A stretch of DNA of 21,238 nucleotides from Methanobacterium sp. (GCA_021372715.1 JAJFTX010000217.1:1-21238); one strand, 5' to 3'. Positions 1 through 7,071 are shown, numbered from the stretch's first letter. The notes: generated from the sequence alone by a model not told the origin. Numbers and translations are program-made.

Positions 1-407
1 CTATTTTTAACAGTCTACAACTAAGTGTAGCCTATCTTTTAATCTTTGTATTCTTCTACCTGAAGATGCTGCCCAACACCATATTCTTTGATATGAAGGA
101 CATAAAAAGCGATGCTAAAGATAAATTAAAAACTGTACCCGTAATTTTAGGGAATATAAAGACATTAAAGTTGATGTACCTGCTTAATATAGCTGCTTTC
201 ATCCCTCTTTTAATTGGTGTCTGGTTTAAGATCTTTCCCTTATATGCCGTTCTATTGGTTATTTTCCTATTATACAGCTTTTATTATCTTAATATGTCGT
301 TCAAATTACCAGATAAAGAAATTAAACATAGATTTTTTATTTTAGCAGATATTGAATTCATTTTATGGCCATTAATCCTTTTTACAGGGAATTACATATT
401 TTTCTAA
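1..407 (+). CDS. UbiA-family prenyltransferase, 5'-truncated by window edge
   Basis: An open frame enters from the window edge (codons in phase from base 3) and stops at 407; about 134 codons of the C-terminal part are present. The segment FFDMKDIKSDAKDKLKTVPV at about residues 28-47 of the fragment is the second Asp-rich motif (DxxDxxxDxxxK..T.PV..G) of the UbiA superfamily, which transfers an isoprenoid chain to an aromatic or glycerol-phosphate acceptor in the membrane. It is followed by three or four hydrophobic helices, as in the C-terminal half of the family. Archaeal members include geranylgeranylglyceryl phosphate prenyltransferase and quinone- or chlorophyll-type enzymes; the missing N-terminal half prevents a choice of substrate. 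The ATG at 66 is internal to the domain and is not the real start. A T-rich stretch follows the stop. Confidence 0.8.
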   Translation, partial: IFNSLQLSVAYLLIFVFFYLKMLPNTIFFDMKDIKSDAKDKLKTVPVILGNIKTLKLMYLLNIAAFIPLLIGVWFKIFPLYAVLLVIFLLYSFYYLNMSFKLPDKEIKHRFFILADIEFILWPLILFTGNYIFF

Positions 408-433
408 TTTTATTTTGCTTTATTATTTTTTTT
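408..433 (+). terminator. U-tract terminator after the prenyltransferase gene
   Basis: T-rich DNA directly after the stop codon, ending in eight consecutive T (426-433). Intrinsic termination on U-tracts is usual in archaea. There is no strong hairpin. Confidence 0.45.
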
Positions 434-490
434 AACACCAGCAAATTTACAATAAAGCTTTAAATCAGATAAAATCCAATTAAAATTTGA

Positions 491-502
491 TATTTATATT
501 TA
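491..502 (+). promoter_or_regulatory. TATA box for the winged-helix regulator operon
   Basis: TATTTATATTTA matches an archaeal TATA box. A start about 25 bases downstream would fall near 520-525, giving a very short leader before the ATG at 530. Confidence 0.4.
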
Positions 503-529
503 ACTTGTCAAAAATGATTAGTGATACTC

Positions 530-811
530 ATGGAAGATTTGCTATGGTGGTTGATTGCCGGTACCCGCGGAGGGATTAACCGGGCCAGAATAATTAAAGA
601 ACTGCACATGCGGCCATACAATGCAAATCAGCTCGCAAAAAATTTAGATCTAGATTATAAAACCATCCGGCATCATATGGATGTGTTGAAAAAGAATAAA
701 ATTATCAAATGCTCCGGTGAAGGGCAATACGGGAAAGTTTATATGCTTTCTAACATGATGAAAGAAAATTACGATGAATTTAGAAGGATATGGAATGAAA
801 CAGGAGATTAA
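530..811 (+). CDS. winged helix-turn-helix transcriptional regulator
   Basis: A protein of about 93 residues that is almost entirely one winged-helix DNA-binding domain of the archaeal ArsR/MarR type. The conserved core is RARIIKELHMRPYNANQLAK (helix 1 and helix 2), then LDLDYKTIRHHMDVLKKNKI (recognition helix and following turn), then a wing around GEGQYGKVYML. There is no effector domain, so any signal must act through the small domain or a partner. I prefer the ATG at 530 to the in-frame GTG at 521: the bases AGTGAT just upstream (520-525) look like the Shine-Dalgarno element used throughout this window, which would make the GTG part of the ribosome binding site. The next gene starts 31 bases downstream with a strong Shine-Dalgarno site and is probably co-transcribed. 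Confidence 0.85.
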   Translation: MEDLLWWLIAGTRGGINRARIIKELHMRPYNANQLAKNLDLDYKTIRHHMDVLKKNKIIKCSGEGQYGKVYMLSNMMKENYDEFRRIWNETGD

Positions 812-828
812 AAAAGGAATAATATCTT

Positions 829-836
829 AGAGGAGG
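829..836 (+). promoter_or_regulatory. strong Shine-Dalgarno site (AGAGGAGG)
   Basis: AGAGGAGG lies six bases before the ATG at 843. It is the strongest ribosome binding site in this small-gene cluster and fixes the start of the membrane protein gene. Confidence 0.7.
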
Positions 837-842
837 TTTTAA

Positions 843-1160
843 ATGATCTTATATAGTTATATAGGTTTAGTATTGGCAATTGTTAACATTTGTATGTTGT
901 TGGTTTTATTATCCATATACTGGAAAAATTATAGTAAATGGAAATCCCAATACACTATTGGTCTATTGGTGTTTGGAATATTCCTTCTCCTTCAAAATAT
1001 TCTTTCCCTATACTACTCCGCACCACCACCAGGACCAACACCTCCAACTCCAGGTCCAGCACCCGGTCCAATTGAAAGTCCCCATTATATTCCCCTATTG
1101 TTGATTAACACATCTCAGTTAATCGCTCTAGCAGCACTTCTTAAAATAAGCTGGAAATAA
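843..1160 (+). CDS. small membrane protein with Pro/Gly-rich loop
   Basis: I do not recognise a named family. The 105-residue protein has three predicted membrane segments (about residues 4-25, 37-58 and 82-102). Between the second and third is a low-complexity loop, PPPGPTPPTPGPAPGP (about residues 61-76), likely an extended spacer. The start is fixed by the strong Shine-Dalgarno site six bases upstream. The gene follows the winged-helix regulator by 31 bases on the same strand, so the two are probably one transcript. One inference is that the membrane protein is the sensor or target of the regulator; a simple neighbour relationship is equally possible. A 74-codon open frame overlapping it in another phase is a by-product of the CCA/CAC-rich loop. 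Confidence 0.75.
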   Translation: MILYSYIGLVLAIVNICMLLVLLSIYWKNYSKWKSQYTIGLLVFGIFLLLQNILSLYYSAPPPGPTPPTPGPAPGPIESPHYIPLLLINTSQLIALAALLKISWK

Positions 1161-1181
1161 CCTTAAAAAGGGTTGATTGGG

Positions 1182-1190
1182 TTATATATT
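1182..1190 (+). promoter_or_regulatory. TATA box upstream of the DUF2769-type gene
   Basis: TTATATATT lies about 50 bases before the ATG at 1239. A perfect 12-base palindrome, TTAATATATTAA, lies at 1197-1208, between this box and the gene. Both are AT-only, so chance is possible. Confidence 0.35.
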
Positions 1191-1238
1191 ATTACATTAA
1201 TATATTAAAGTGATCTAAAAGTTATATTAGGTGTTTTT

Positions 1239-1535
1239 ATGGATCAATTCGAAGAACTTATTAATCAGCTAAATGATTTATCAGAGAATGATAAAGAAGA
1301 AGAGATAAAAAAATTGCAAAAAGATTGTGTATGTCCAATCTGCCCAACTTATGATCAATGTGCCAAGGATAAAAGTGAAATTATCTTCTGTATCACAGGC
1401 AAAAGCAGCTGCATCGAACAGGAGAAAGGTTGTATGTGCCCTACATGTCCTTTTGCATCTAAATATAAAATTGGTGTTCTCCACAATTTTTACTGCATTA
1501 GAGGGAGAGATTTAGAACAAAGAAAATTAGGATAA
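1239..1535 (+). CDS. DUF2769-type cysteine-rich protein
   Basis: A 98-residue soluble protein with ten cysteines (residues 30, 32, 35, 41, 51, 58, 65, 67, 70, 86). The stretches CVCPICPTYDQC and CMCPTCP with the following FCITGK and FYCIRGR are what I recognise as the DUF2769 family, which is found in methanogens and other anaerobes and has no established function. The Cys pattern suggests bound zinc or an iron-sulfur cluster; this is inference. The cysteine block is internally duplicated with a 35-residue period (C30/C65, C32/C67, C35/C70, C51/C86). The N-terminal 28 residues are acidic and helical. AGGTG upstream of the ATG serves as ribosome binding site. Minus-strand and frame-shifted open frames over this gene are shadows. 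Confidence 0.8.
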   Translation: MDQFEELINQLNDLSENDKEEEIKKLQKDCVCPICPTYDQCAKDKSEIIFCITGKSSCIEQEKGCMCPTCPFASKYKIGVLHNFYCIRGRDLEQRKLG

Positions 1536-1586
1536 AACATTATGGGCTATTAATTTAACTAATATCCAATTCAAATCTCTGATATA

Positions 1587-2027
1587 ATGGAAACCCTTTA
1601 CAGTGTTTTTGTGGTTTTTATAGCAGGAATTATAGAATTATGGTTAGCTGTGCCCCTGGGCCTTGTTTTAAACTTGTCACCCCTAAGTACAGCATTCTTC
1701 TCTGCCCTCGGATCAATTACCGCCGCTTTAATTGTCACCTTTTCCGGTACTGAACTTAGGACTAAGTTCCTTAAATGGCGTTATGGATCAGATGAACGAT
1801 ACAAAAAAGGTCGAATTTATCAAATATGGAATAGATATGGTATAATAGGACTAGGACTTCTTTCACCCCTTTTTTTCGGGGCACCTCTGGGCACGGCTCT
1901 AGGAATTATCTTGGGATCTGAGAAATATCCATTACTATTGTGGATGATCTTAGGAATAGTTATATGGAGTGCAGGATTAACTACCGCTGTTTTCCTGGGT
2001 ATAATCACCCTCAATGTACAGCTATGA
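1587..2027 (+). CDS. small multidrug export-type membrane protein
   Basis: A 146-residue integral membrane protein matching the small multi-drug export protein family (Pfam Sm_multidrug_ex) by overall pattern. It has two N-terminal helices (about 6-28 and 33-54), a basic cytoplasmic loop (TKFLKWRYGSDERYKKGR, about 59-76), then the conserved segment YGIIGLGLLSPLFFGAPLGT (about 84-103), resembling a re-entrant loop, and a final helix pair (about 104-140). The family name reflects annotation only; transport activity is not well shown. The gene lies 51 bases after the DUF2769-type gene and has only a weak ribosome binding site (CTGAT). A T6 run follows the stop at 2060-2065. Confidence 0.75.
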   Translation: METLYSVFVVFIAGIIELWLAVPLGLVLNLSPLSTAFFSALGSITAALIVTFSGTELRTKFLKWRYGSDERYKKGRIYQIWNRYGIIGLGLLSPLFFGAPLGTALGIILGSEKYPLLLWMILGIVIWSAGLTTAVFLGIITLNVQL

Positions 2028-2338
2028 AATGCTAAGTACTACCTATCACAAATAACCCATTTTTTAGCTTGAATTGATCTAATAAATTCTTTTAAAAAAA
2101 AAGACATGATCATATTTTTATATAAAAATTAATACATATTAAACAGATTTTACATATATTTCTTCATTTTTAAGTGATTAAAGGATTTATCGAAACATTT
2201 AATAGTATAATAAGCAAATTATTCATTTAATAGAACTTATAATGCTAATGACTCATAAAATTAAAAAATCAATGTGATATTCATTTTAAATAAACCATGA
2301 CCGGCACAATTAACAAATAGTGCATGAGGGTGTTTTAA
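2028..2338. other. 311-base AT-rich gap upstream of inositol-phosphate synthase
   Basis: No gene, RNA gene or repeat is visible. It begins with a T6 run (2060-2065) that may terminate the upstream gene. It then holds several TATA-like elements, the best being the perfect 14-base palindrome TTTTTATATAAAAA at 2115-2128; others are near 2150-2160 and 2284-2294. If the 2115 box is used, the ips transcript has a leader of roughly 190 bases. The gap ends with a micro-frame (2324-2338) abutting the ips start. Confidence 0.5.
2115..2128 (+). promoter_or_regulatory. candidate TATA box, palindromic, upstream of ips
   Basis: TTTTTATATAAAAA is a perfect palindrome containing the archaeal TATA core TTTATATA. 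It is distant (about 210 bases) from the start of the gene, so a nearer box (TTTTAAATAAA at 2284-2294) may be the real one. Confidence 0.25.
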
Positions 2339-3442
2339 TTGGAAAAAATAAAAATAGCGATAATTGGTATTGGTAATTGTGCAAGCTCACTGATCCAGGG
2401 TATCTATTATTATAAAGATAAAAAGCCTGAAGATGCTATAGGCTTAATGCATTGGGATATTGGAGGATATAAACCATCTGACATAGAAGTGGTAGCTGCT
2501 GTAGACATTGACCAGAGAAAAGTAGGATTAGATGTCAGTAGTGCCATATTTGCTAAACCAAACTGTACGGAAATTTTCTGTCCACATATACCTGAGATGG
2601 GAGTAAAAGTCACCATGGGAAAAGTTTTAGATGGTGTAGCACCCCATATGGCAGAACATAATGCTGATAAAACCTTCATTATTTCAGATAAAAATGAAAA
2701 TGAGAAGGAAGAGATAATAAGGATACTTAAGGACAGCGGTGCTGAAATACTTCTGAATTATCTTCCAGTAGGATCAGAGGATGCTAGTAGATTCTATGCA
2801 GAATGTGCATTGGAAGCTGGACTAGCTTTCATTAATAATATGCCTGTTTTTATTGTCAGTGATCCACAGTGGGCCGCTAGATTTAAAGAAAAAAACCTAC
2901 CCCTAGTGGGTGATGATATTAAAGCCCAAATCGGAGCTACAATAACCCATAGAACTCTGGCCAATCTTTTCAGAGAGAGAGGGGTTAAACTGGAGAGAAC
3001 CTATCAGTTGAACACCGGAGGGAACACTGACTTTTTAAATATGCTAAATAGAAGTAGATTGGACTCCAAAAAAGAATCAAAAACAGAAGCAGTACAATCA
3101 GTTCTAGCAGAGCGAATGGATCCTGATAATATACACATCGGTCCCAGTGATTATGTTCCCTGGCAAAAAGATAATAAATTATGTTTCCTGCGTATGGAGG
3201 GTAAAACCTTTGGAGATGTACCAATGAACATCGAACTCAGACTAAGCGTGGAAGATTCCCCTAATTCGGCCGGATGTGTTATAGATGCTATAAGGTGTTG
3301 TAAATTGGCATTAAAACGTGATATTGGAGGTCAGCTCACCTCAATATCTGCATATACTATGAAACATCCCCCAGAACAGTTTACTGATGATGAAGCACGA
3401 GATATGGTGGATGATTTTATAAGTGGCAAAAGAGAACGCTAA
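2339..3442 (+). CDS. inositol-1-phosphate synthase (archaeal type)
   Basis: The 367-residue protein matches archaeal myo-inositol-1-phosphate synthase, which converts glucose 6-phosphate to inositol phosphate with internal NAD redox cycling. The N-terminal Rossmann motif IGIGNCASSL is at residues 9-18. Family segments follow: NYLPVGSEDASRFYAECALE, INNMPVF, VGDDIKAQIGAT, LNTGGNTDFLNM and the C-terminal SPNSAGCVIDAIR. Length is normal for archaeal members. The start is TTG at 2339: an in-frame TAA lies directly before it, no ATG is suitably placed, and GAGGGTG (2326-2332) sits six bases upstream as ribosome binding site. In methanogens the product feeds inositol-containing archaeal phospholipids and, in thermophiles, di-inositol phosphate. 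It stands alone between a long gap and a convergent peptidase operon. Confidence 0.93.
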   Translation: MEKIKIAIIGIGNCASSLIQGIYYYKDKKPEDAIGLMHWDIGGYKPSDIEVVAAVDIDQRKVGLDVSSAIFAKPNCTEIFCPHIPEMGVKVTMGKVLDGVAPHMAEHNADKTFIISDKNENEKEEIIRILKDSGAEILLNYLPVGSEDASRFYAECALEAGLAFINNMPVFIVSDPQWAARFKEKNLPLVGDDIKAQIGATITHRTLANLFRERGVKLERTYQLNTGGNTDFLNMLNRSRLDSKKESKTEAVQSVLAERMDPDNIHIGPSDYVPWQKDNKLCFLRMEGKTFGDVPMNIELRLSVEDSPNSAGCVIDAIRCCKLALKRDIGGQLTSISAYTMKHPPEQFTDDEARDMVDDFISGKRER

Positions 3443-3450
3443 AAAAGCCA

Positions 3451-3470
3451 TTTTTCCTTTTATTCTTTTA
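3451..3470 (+). terminator. T-rich terminator after ips
   Basis: A pyrimidine run (TTTTTCCTTTTATTCTTTTA) beginning nine bases after the ips stop, in a convergent gap. There is no strong hairpin, consistent with archaeal U-tract termination. Confidence 0.45.
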
Positions 3471-3499
3471 ACTATATGAGTTAATTTTAATCGTTCCAT

Positions 3500-3516
3500 A
3501 AAAATAAAAAAAATAA
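3500..3516 (-). terminator. U-tract terminator of the peptidase operon
   Basis: An A-rich stretch on the plus strand, so a T-rich tract on the minus strand, 14 bases beyond the caspase-like gene stop. It faces the ips terminator in the same convergent gap. Confidence 0.45.
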
Positions 3517-3529
3517 TTTTTTTGGTGCT

Positions 3530-4351
3530 TTAAGTTATATTATTCTCTCGATTGGTTGCCTGGCACTCTAATTGTGGTTCCTGTGAATATCTACCATCTT
3601 TAAGATCAGCGGTGACCTTTTTTAGTATTTCCTCTCGAGATAGGCTGTTTTTACTTGTATTTATTTCCTTACAGAAATAATAGGTAAATGCACCATGCCA
3701 GCTATTTTCTATATTAGCATCTGCACTGGTCTGCTCTGGTTTACAGGCAGCCCATAAAATATGCTTTTTACCATTTTCTGCCATTGTCCTTAGGTTGCAT
3801 TTGGATATTTTTCCTTCAATTTTCTGGAAGGCTTCTAGTGACGGAGGTGGCATGTATCTAGGTTGTCTGTCCTGAAGCATATCTATTGCTTTAAGTCCCG
3901 ATCCACTGTGACAGGTGTCTAAATAGACCTCTAATTTCACATTTTCTGGTAATTGGATGAATAGATCGTGGAGTTCATCATCGACAATGATATGGTCTGG
4001 GTCCCATGTATTCCCCTTTACATTTAAATCATGGGGACAAAATGCCTCATCTACTTTATCTGGCTCGTCACCACTGGTATCTGGCATTTGTGTTCCGTGA
4101 CTGGACATGCTGAAAATTAAACTTTCATATTTACCTGCTTTAGCTCCTTCTACCATTTCTTTAAGGTTTTTTATTATATTTGACTTGGTTGCTTTATTAT
4201 CTGTGAGTTTCACTATATCTGATGGTGAATAACCCATATATTTCACTAGTAAAGCTTCCATGTCGTTGGCATCATTTATGCATCCCCTCAATGCATTGGA
4301 AGGGTAATTTTTGAAGTTGTTAATTCCTACACATAATGCTTTTTTTGCCAT
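3530..4351 (-). CDS. metacaspase-like peptidase (caspase family, C14)
   Basis: A 273-residue single-domain protease of clan CD. The N-terminal strand KKALCVGINNFKN is followed by the turn LRGCINDANDM (about 21-31). The catalytic dyad is His85 in SMSSHGTQ and Cys147 in LDTCHSGSG. The acidic stretch SGDEPDKVDEAFCPHD (93-108) is the usual metacaspase segment after the His strand. The p10-like part is visible as ILWAACKPEQTSAD and WHGAFTYYFCKEI. Asp145 in DTCHSG is the residue that gives metacaspases Arg/Lys rather than Asp specificity, so cleavage after a basic residue is expected. No signal peptide, membrane helix or adaptor domain is present, so it should act in the cytoplasm. It starts 15 bases after the C1A peptidase; its Shine-Dalgarno AAGGAGG lies at the end of or just after that gene. 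Function is unknown. Confidence 0.9.
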   Translation of the reverse strand: MAKKALCVGINNFKNYPSNALRGCINDANDMEALLVKYMGYSPSDIVKLTDNKATKSNIIKNLKEMVEGAKAGKYESLIFSMSSHGTQMPDTSGDEPDKVDEAFCPHDLNVKGNTWDPDHIIVDDELHDLFIQLPENVKLEVYLDTCHSGSGLKAIDMLQDRQPRYMPPPSLEAFQKIEGKISKCNLRTMAENGKKHILWAACKPEQTSADANIENSWHGAFTYYFCKEINTSKNSLSREEILKKVTADLKDGRYSQEPQLECQATNRENNIT

Positions 4352-4366
4352 ATTTTAGCCTCCTTT

Positions 4367-5233
4367 TTATTCTAAAGCGAATTCACCTGTATCAATCCAA
4401 TCACTGCATATTAATGTCCACCAATCCTGTGCTAAACCTCTTAGAACATACTCATATGGTAACCAGCCATAACCTGCTTCACCCCATTTAGAACCCCATG
4501 AATTTCTAATTAGAAGGGCGCCTTTTGTTTCATTCTTGCAAGTGGGGTTTTGGATTTTTAGATTGTCATCAAATCCCACTGCCATTATAGCATGTCCTCC
4601 TTCTACTTTTTCTTTAGAACAGGGAAAAGGTATTTTTCCGTCTTTAACATTCCATAATGAACTATATACTGTAAAACCAAACATGGAGGGCATTCCGGCT
4701 GCTAAGTTGGTTTTTATTCTAGATAGAAGATCTTCTTTTGAAGTGTTAGGCGGATCCAGATTAATATATTTTAGAGCCTTATAACTCTGTGAATATGCAT
4801 AGCAAAATGCTGGTGGTTCTTCATCAAAATTTTCTATTTGGTAGGGATAGTATTCTTCGGGAAGTACTCCAAATAATACCAATGCACTCATTGTTGTCCT
4901 TAAAAAAGCTCCAGTATCTCCAGTCTGTTTCATCAAATTCCTGGTGATCTTATACAAAAATAGTCTGGAGGCATCGATATGTTTTCCAAATGCTTTGCGT
5001 TCATAATATTCTAACATTCCTACTCCGGCATTTGCTGTACATGAACCGATTTTTCCCTGATCTTCTACTGGAGAACACCATTTTCTAAGATCTACTTTAT
5101 CTTGAATTTCTTTTTTTGGTTCTTTAACTCCCACAGATTCTAACATTGGTAATATTTTCTTATTTTCTACGGTTAAGTCCCTAAAATCAGGCCTATCAGG
5201 TAACCAACCCAATCCTTTCTTCATAGTTTCCAT
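4367..5233 (-). CDS. papain-like cysteine peptidase (C1A family)
   Basis: A 288-residue peptidase of clan CA. Oxyanion Gln59 and nucleophile Cys65 lie in VEDQGKIGSCTANA; His214 lies in EGGHAIMAVGFDD; Asn244 lies in LLIRNSWGSKWGEAGYGWLP. All four catalytic positions are intact. The N-terminus has the GLGWLPDRPDFRDL motif common in prokaryotic C1A peptidases, but no long propeptide, signal peptide or membrane anchor, so a cytoplasmic enzyme is likely. The start ATG at 5233 follows AAGGAGGAG at normal spacing; an in-frame ATG three codons later is less favoured. It is the first gene of a two-gene minus-strand operon with the caspase-like gene. No inhibitor gene is visible next to it. Confidence 0.9.
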   Translation of the reverse strand: METMKKGLGWLPDRPDFRDLTVENKKILPMLESVGVKEPKKEIQDKVDLRKWCSPVEDQGKIGSCTANAGVGMLEYYERKAFGKHIDASRLFLYKITRNLMKQTGDTGAFLRTTMSALVLFGVLPEEYYPYQIENFDEEPPAFCYAYSQSYKALKYINLDPPNTSKEDLLSRIKTNLAAGMPSMFGFTVYSSLWNVKDGKIPFPCSKEKVEGGHAIMAVGFDDNLKIQNPTCKNETKGALLIRNSWGSKWGEAGYGWLPYEYVLRGLAQDWWTLICSDWIDTGEFALE

Positions 5234-5287
5234 AATATTTTCTCCTCCTTTTTGTTATTAATAACTATAATTTAGTTAGTATTCACT

Positions 5288-5301
5288 CACTTATAAAGTT
5301 A
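5288..5301 (-). promoter_or_regulatory. TATA box for the two-peptidase operon
   Basis: On the minus strand this reads AACTTTATAAGTGA, containing CTTTATAAG. It is about 60 bases before the ATG at 5233, leaving a leader of roughly 30-35 bases that includes the Shine-Dalgarno site. Confidence 0.5.
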
Positions 5302-5405
5302 ACTGAGAACAACAAACAATGAACTTGAAGCCGATAACCAACCAAAATAAAAAAATCATTAAAATTCAAGTAGAAATAATAAAAAAGATGTCTATTGAAG
5401 AATAA

Positions 5406-5428
5406 TAGATTTTTAGTCTAAAAATCTA
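5406..5428. promoter_or_regulatory. perfect 23-base palindrome (candidate operator)
   Basis: Arms TAGATTTTTAG (5406-5416) and CTAAAAATCTA (5418-5428) flank a single T. The dyad lies between the divergent peptidase operon and the GT-C-like gene, 64 bases before the latter's ATG. The one-base centre suits a homodimeric DNA-binding protein better than an RNA hairpin. Confidence 0.4.
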
Positions 5429-5445
5429 AATCTAAATTTGTAAAT

Positions 5446-5461
5446 AACTTATCAATAAGTT
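5446..5461. promoter_or_regulatory. perfect 7+7 inverted repeat (candidate operator)
   Basis: AACTTAT (5446-5452), CA, ATAAGTT (5455-5461). It lies 31 bases before the ATG at 5492, near where transcription of that gene would begin. AT-rich composition raises the chance of coincidence. Confidence 0.3.
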
Positions 5462-5491
5462 TAATGTAAAAGTTATTTATTTGTGATAAAA

Positions 5492-7069
5492 ATGAATAAC
5501 AAATTATATCGGTTTAAAAAAGCAATATGGATAATACCAGCCATATTAACCTTTATATTAGCCCTAATTCCCACTTTAAATTATCAGTGGCCCTTAAGCT
5601 GGGATGTGATTTACCATATACAATATGGCATGATTTATGCAAAATATGGTTTGATATTAACGGATCCCCTATTAAATGCTCCATTCGGACAGAATATTGG
5701 ATATCCTCCGATATTCCACCTATTATTAGCTTCATTGGCCATCATAACAAAAATAGACTTCTTCCAAATCGCCCGGACATTGCAACCTTTCCTGGCTATG
5801 TTCATTGTTTTGTCGGTTAGTTATGTAACAAGGAAGTTTTATGGTACCATTGCTGGGGTTTCCGCTGGTTTTTTAATAATATCCACTATTCTTTTAGGCC
5901 GGATTATCCTTCCCATCCCTGAAAATCTGGCCTTGATATTTTTGCCTTTATCAGTTTACTTTTATTATCGTTCCTTACAGGATAATCAGCTTAAATATGC
6001 TTTGATTTCTGGTATAATTTTCATTATTATTATTTTAACCCATCAAGCAGCTGCTTTTATTTTATTTTTAATAATAACAGCATTTACAGTTGTTGAAGTT
6101 ATTCTAAATCGGGATATATGTGTATTAAAGAATTATGGCACCTTTATGGTTCTACTGGGGTTATCGATTGTGTTAGGGTTCATAGTTCTTCTTATAGTGC
6201 AGCCAGAGATTATTCATTCCATTTTATACAATGGTATTACATCAGCCACAGGATATATAACCTCTATATCATCGAATAGGCCCTTAAATGCCCAGGGATA
6301 TCTTGATAATTTAGGATATCTGGTTTTAATTTTTTCAGCGATAGGAATGATATCCGCCATCATAAATAAAAGCAAAAAAGATCTGTTAATTCTTACCTGG
6401 ATATTTATCATGTTTTTATTGAGTGTGGCTTATTGGTTTGGTATAAACGTCATATCCTATAGAATGCTTATTTATATCTTAATTCCCCTGGCTATTATAG
6501 GTGGTTTGGGATTGAGTGAGATTTATGAGCGATTGAAAAATTATAAAAATTCAACCTATTATGGATCTATTTTTCTGATATCAATTTTCATATTATCCAC
6601 ATCATGCGGGATTCTTACAGTTACCAATCCGGATATAGCGATTTTTGAAGTGAAAACCCAGTACAGTACTCTAGAAATTGCCCCTCCATCTCCTTCACTC
6701 GTTGATCTGGCTGGATGGTTCAATCAAAATGGGGATAAGAGTAAATCCATTCTAACCAACAATCTCTTCACGGGTACCTATCTGGCTACAGTAACTGGTA
6801 TGCCAGTCCATTATGGTTTTGAGGATTTAAATAAGAATATACCCTTATCATCCTTTAAAGAAGGAAAAATAGGTTACATCGTGCTGGATAAACGGTTGAG
6901 CTTAAACAACAATAACCAATCATTAAATCTTATCCTGGTAAAATCTGAATTCTATCCTCTGGTTTATTTCAGCAAAAACATATCACAGAATCTTACTGAG
7001 TTAATTCCAAGTTTTTTTAAGGTTGTTTATGAAAATCAGGATTATATAGTTTGTCAAATTATAGAATAA
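5492..7069 (+). CDS. polytopic GT-C-like membrane glycosyltransferase (putative)
   Basis: A protein of about 525 residues with roughly ten to twelve membrane helices in its first 390 residues and a soluble C-terminal part of about 130 residues. The first extracytoplasmic loop carries SWDVIYHIQYG (Asp38, His42 counted from this ATG), the acidic/His pattern expected in GT-C enzymes, followed by NIGYPPIFHLLLA, also common in that fold. The C-terminal part (SPSLVDLAGWFNQNGDKSKS onwards) resembles the soluble tails of lipid-linked-sugar transferases and related membrane proteins. Substrate cannot be told. I prefer the ATG at 5492: GTGAT at 5483-5487 fits the local Shine-Dalgarno consensus, so the in-frame GTG at 5483 is probably its ribosome binding site. 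It is monocistronic, divergent from the peptidases. Confidence 0.6.
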   Translation: MNNKLYRFKKAIWIIPAILTFILALIPTLNYQWPLSWDVIYHIQYGMIYAKYGLILTDPLLNAPFGQNIGYPPIFHLLLASLAIITKIDFFQIARTLQPFLAMFIVLSVSYVTRKFYGTIAGVSAGFLIISTILLGRIILPIPENLALIFLPLSVYFYYRSLQDNQLKYALISGIIFIIIILTHQAAAFILFLIITAFTVVEVILNRDICVLKNYGTFMVLLGLSIVLGFIVLLIVQPEIIHSILYNGITSATGYITSISSNRPLNAQGYLDNLGYLVLIFSAIGMISAIINKSKKDLLILTWIFIMFLLSVAYWFGINVISYRMLIYILIPLAIIGGLGLSEIYERLKNYKNSTYYGSIFLISIFILSTSCGILTVTNPDIAIFEVKTQYSTLEIAPPSPSLVDLAGWFNQNGDKSKSILTNNLFTGTYLATVTGMPVHYGFEDLNKNIPLSSFKEGKIGYIVLDKRLSLNNNNQSLNLILVKSEFYPLVYFSKNISQNLTELIPSFFKVVYENQDYIVCQIIE

Positions 7070-7071
7070 AA

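Noticed and set aside
880..1104. 74-codon open frame overlapping the Pro/Gly-loop membrane protein gene
   Set aside because: It is a frame shadow of the CCA/CAC repeats; it has no ribosome binding site, and the gene in the other phase has a strong one and a coherent membrane protein pattern.
1281..1484. Minus-strand open frame over the DUF2769-type gene
   Set aside because: It is antisense to a clear Cys-motif protein and has no domain or ribosome binding site.
2028..2338. Hidden RNA gene in the gap before inositol-phosphate synthase
   Set aside because: There is no GC-rich segment or stable stem of the kind structured RNAs show in AT-rich archaea; only TATA-like and T-rich elements are seen.
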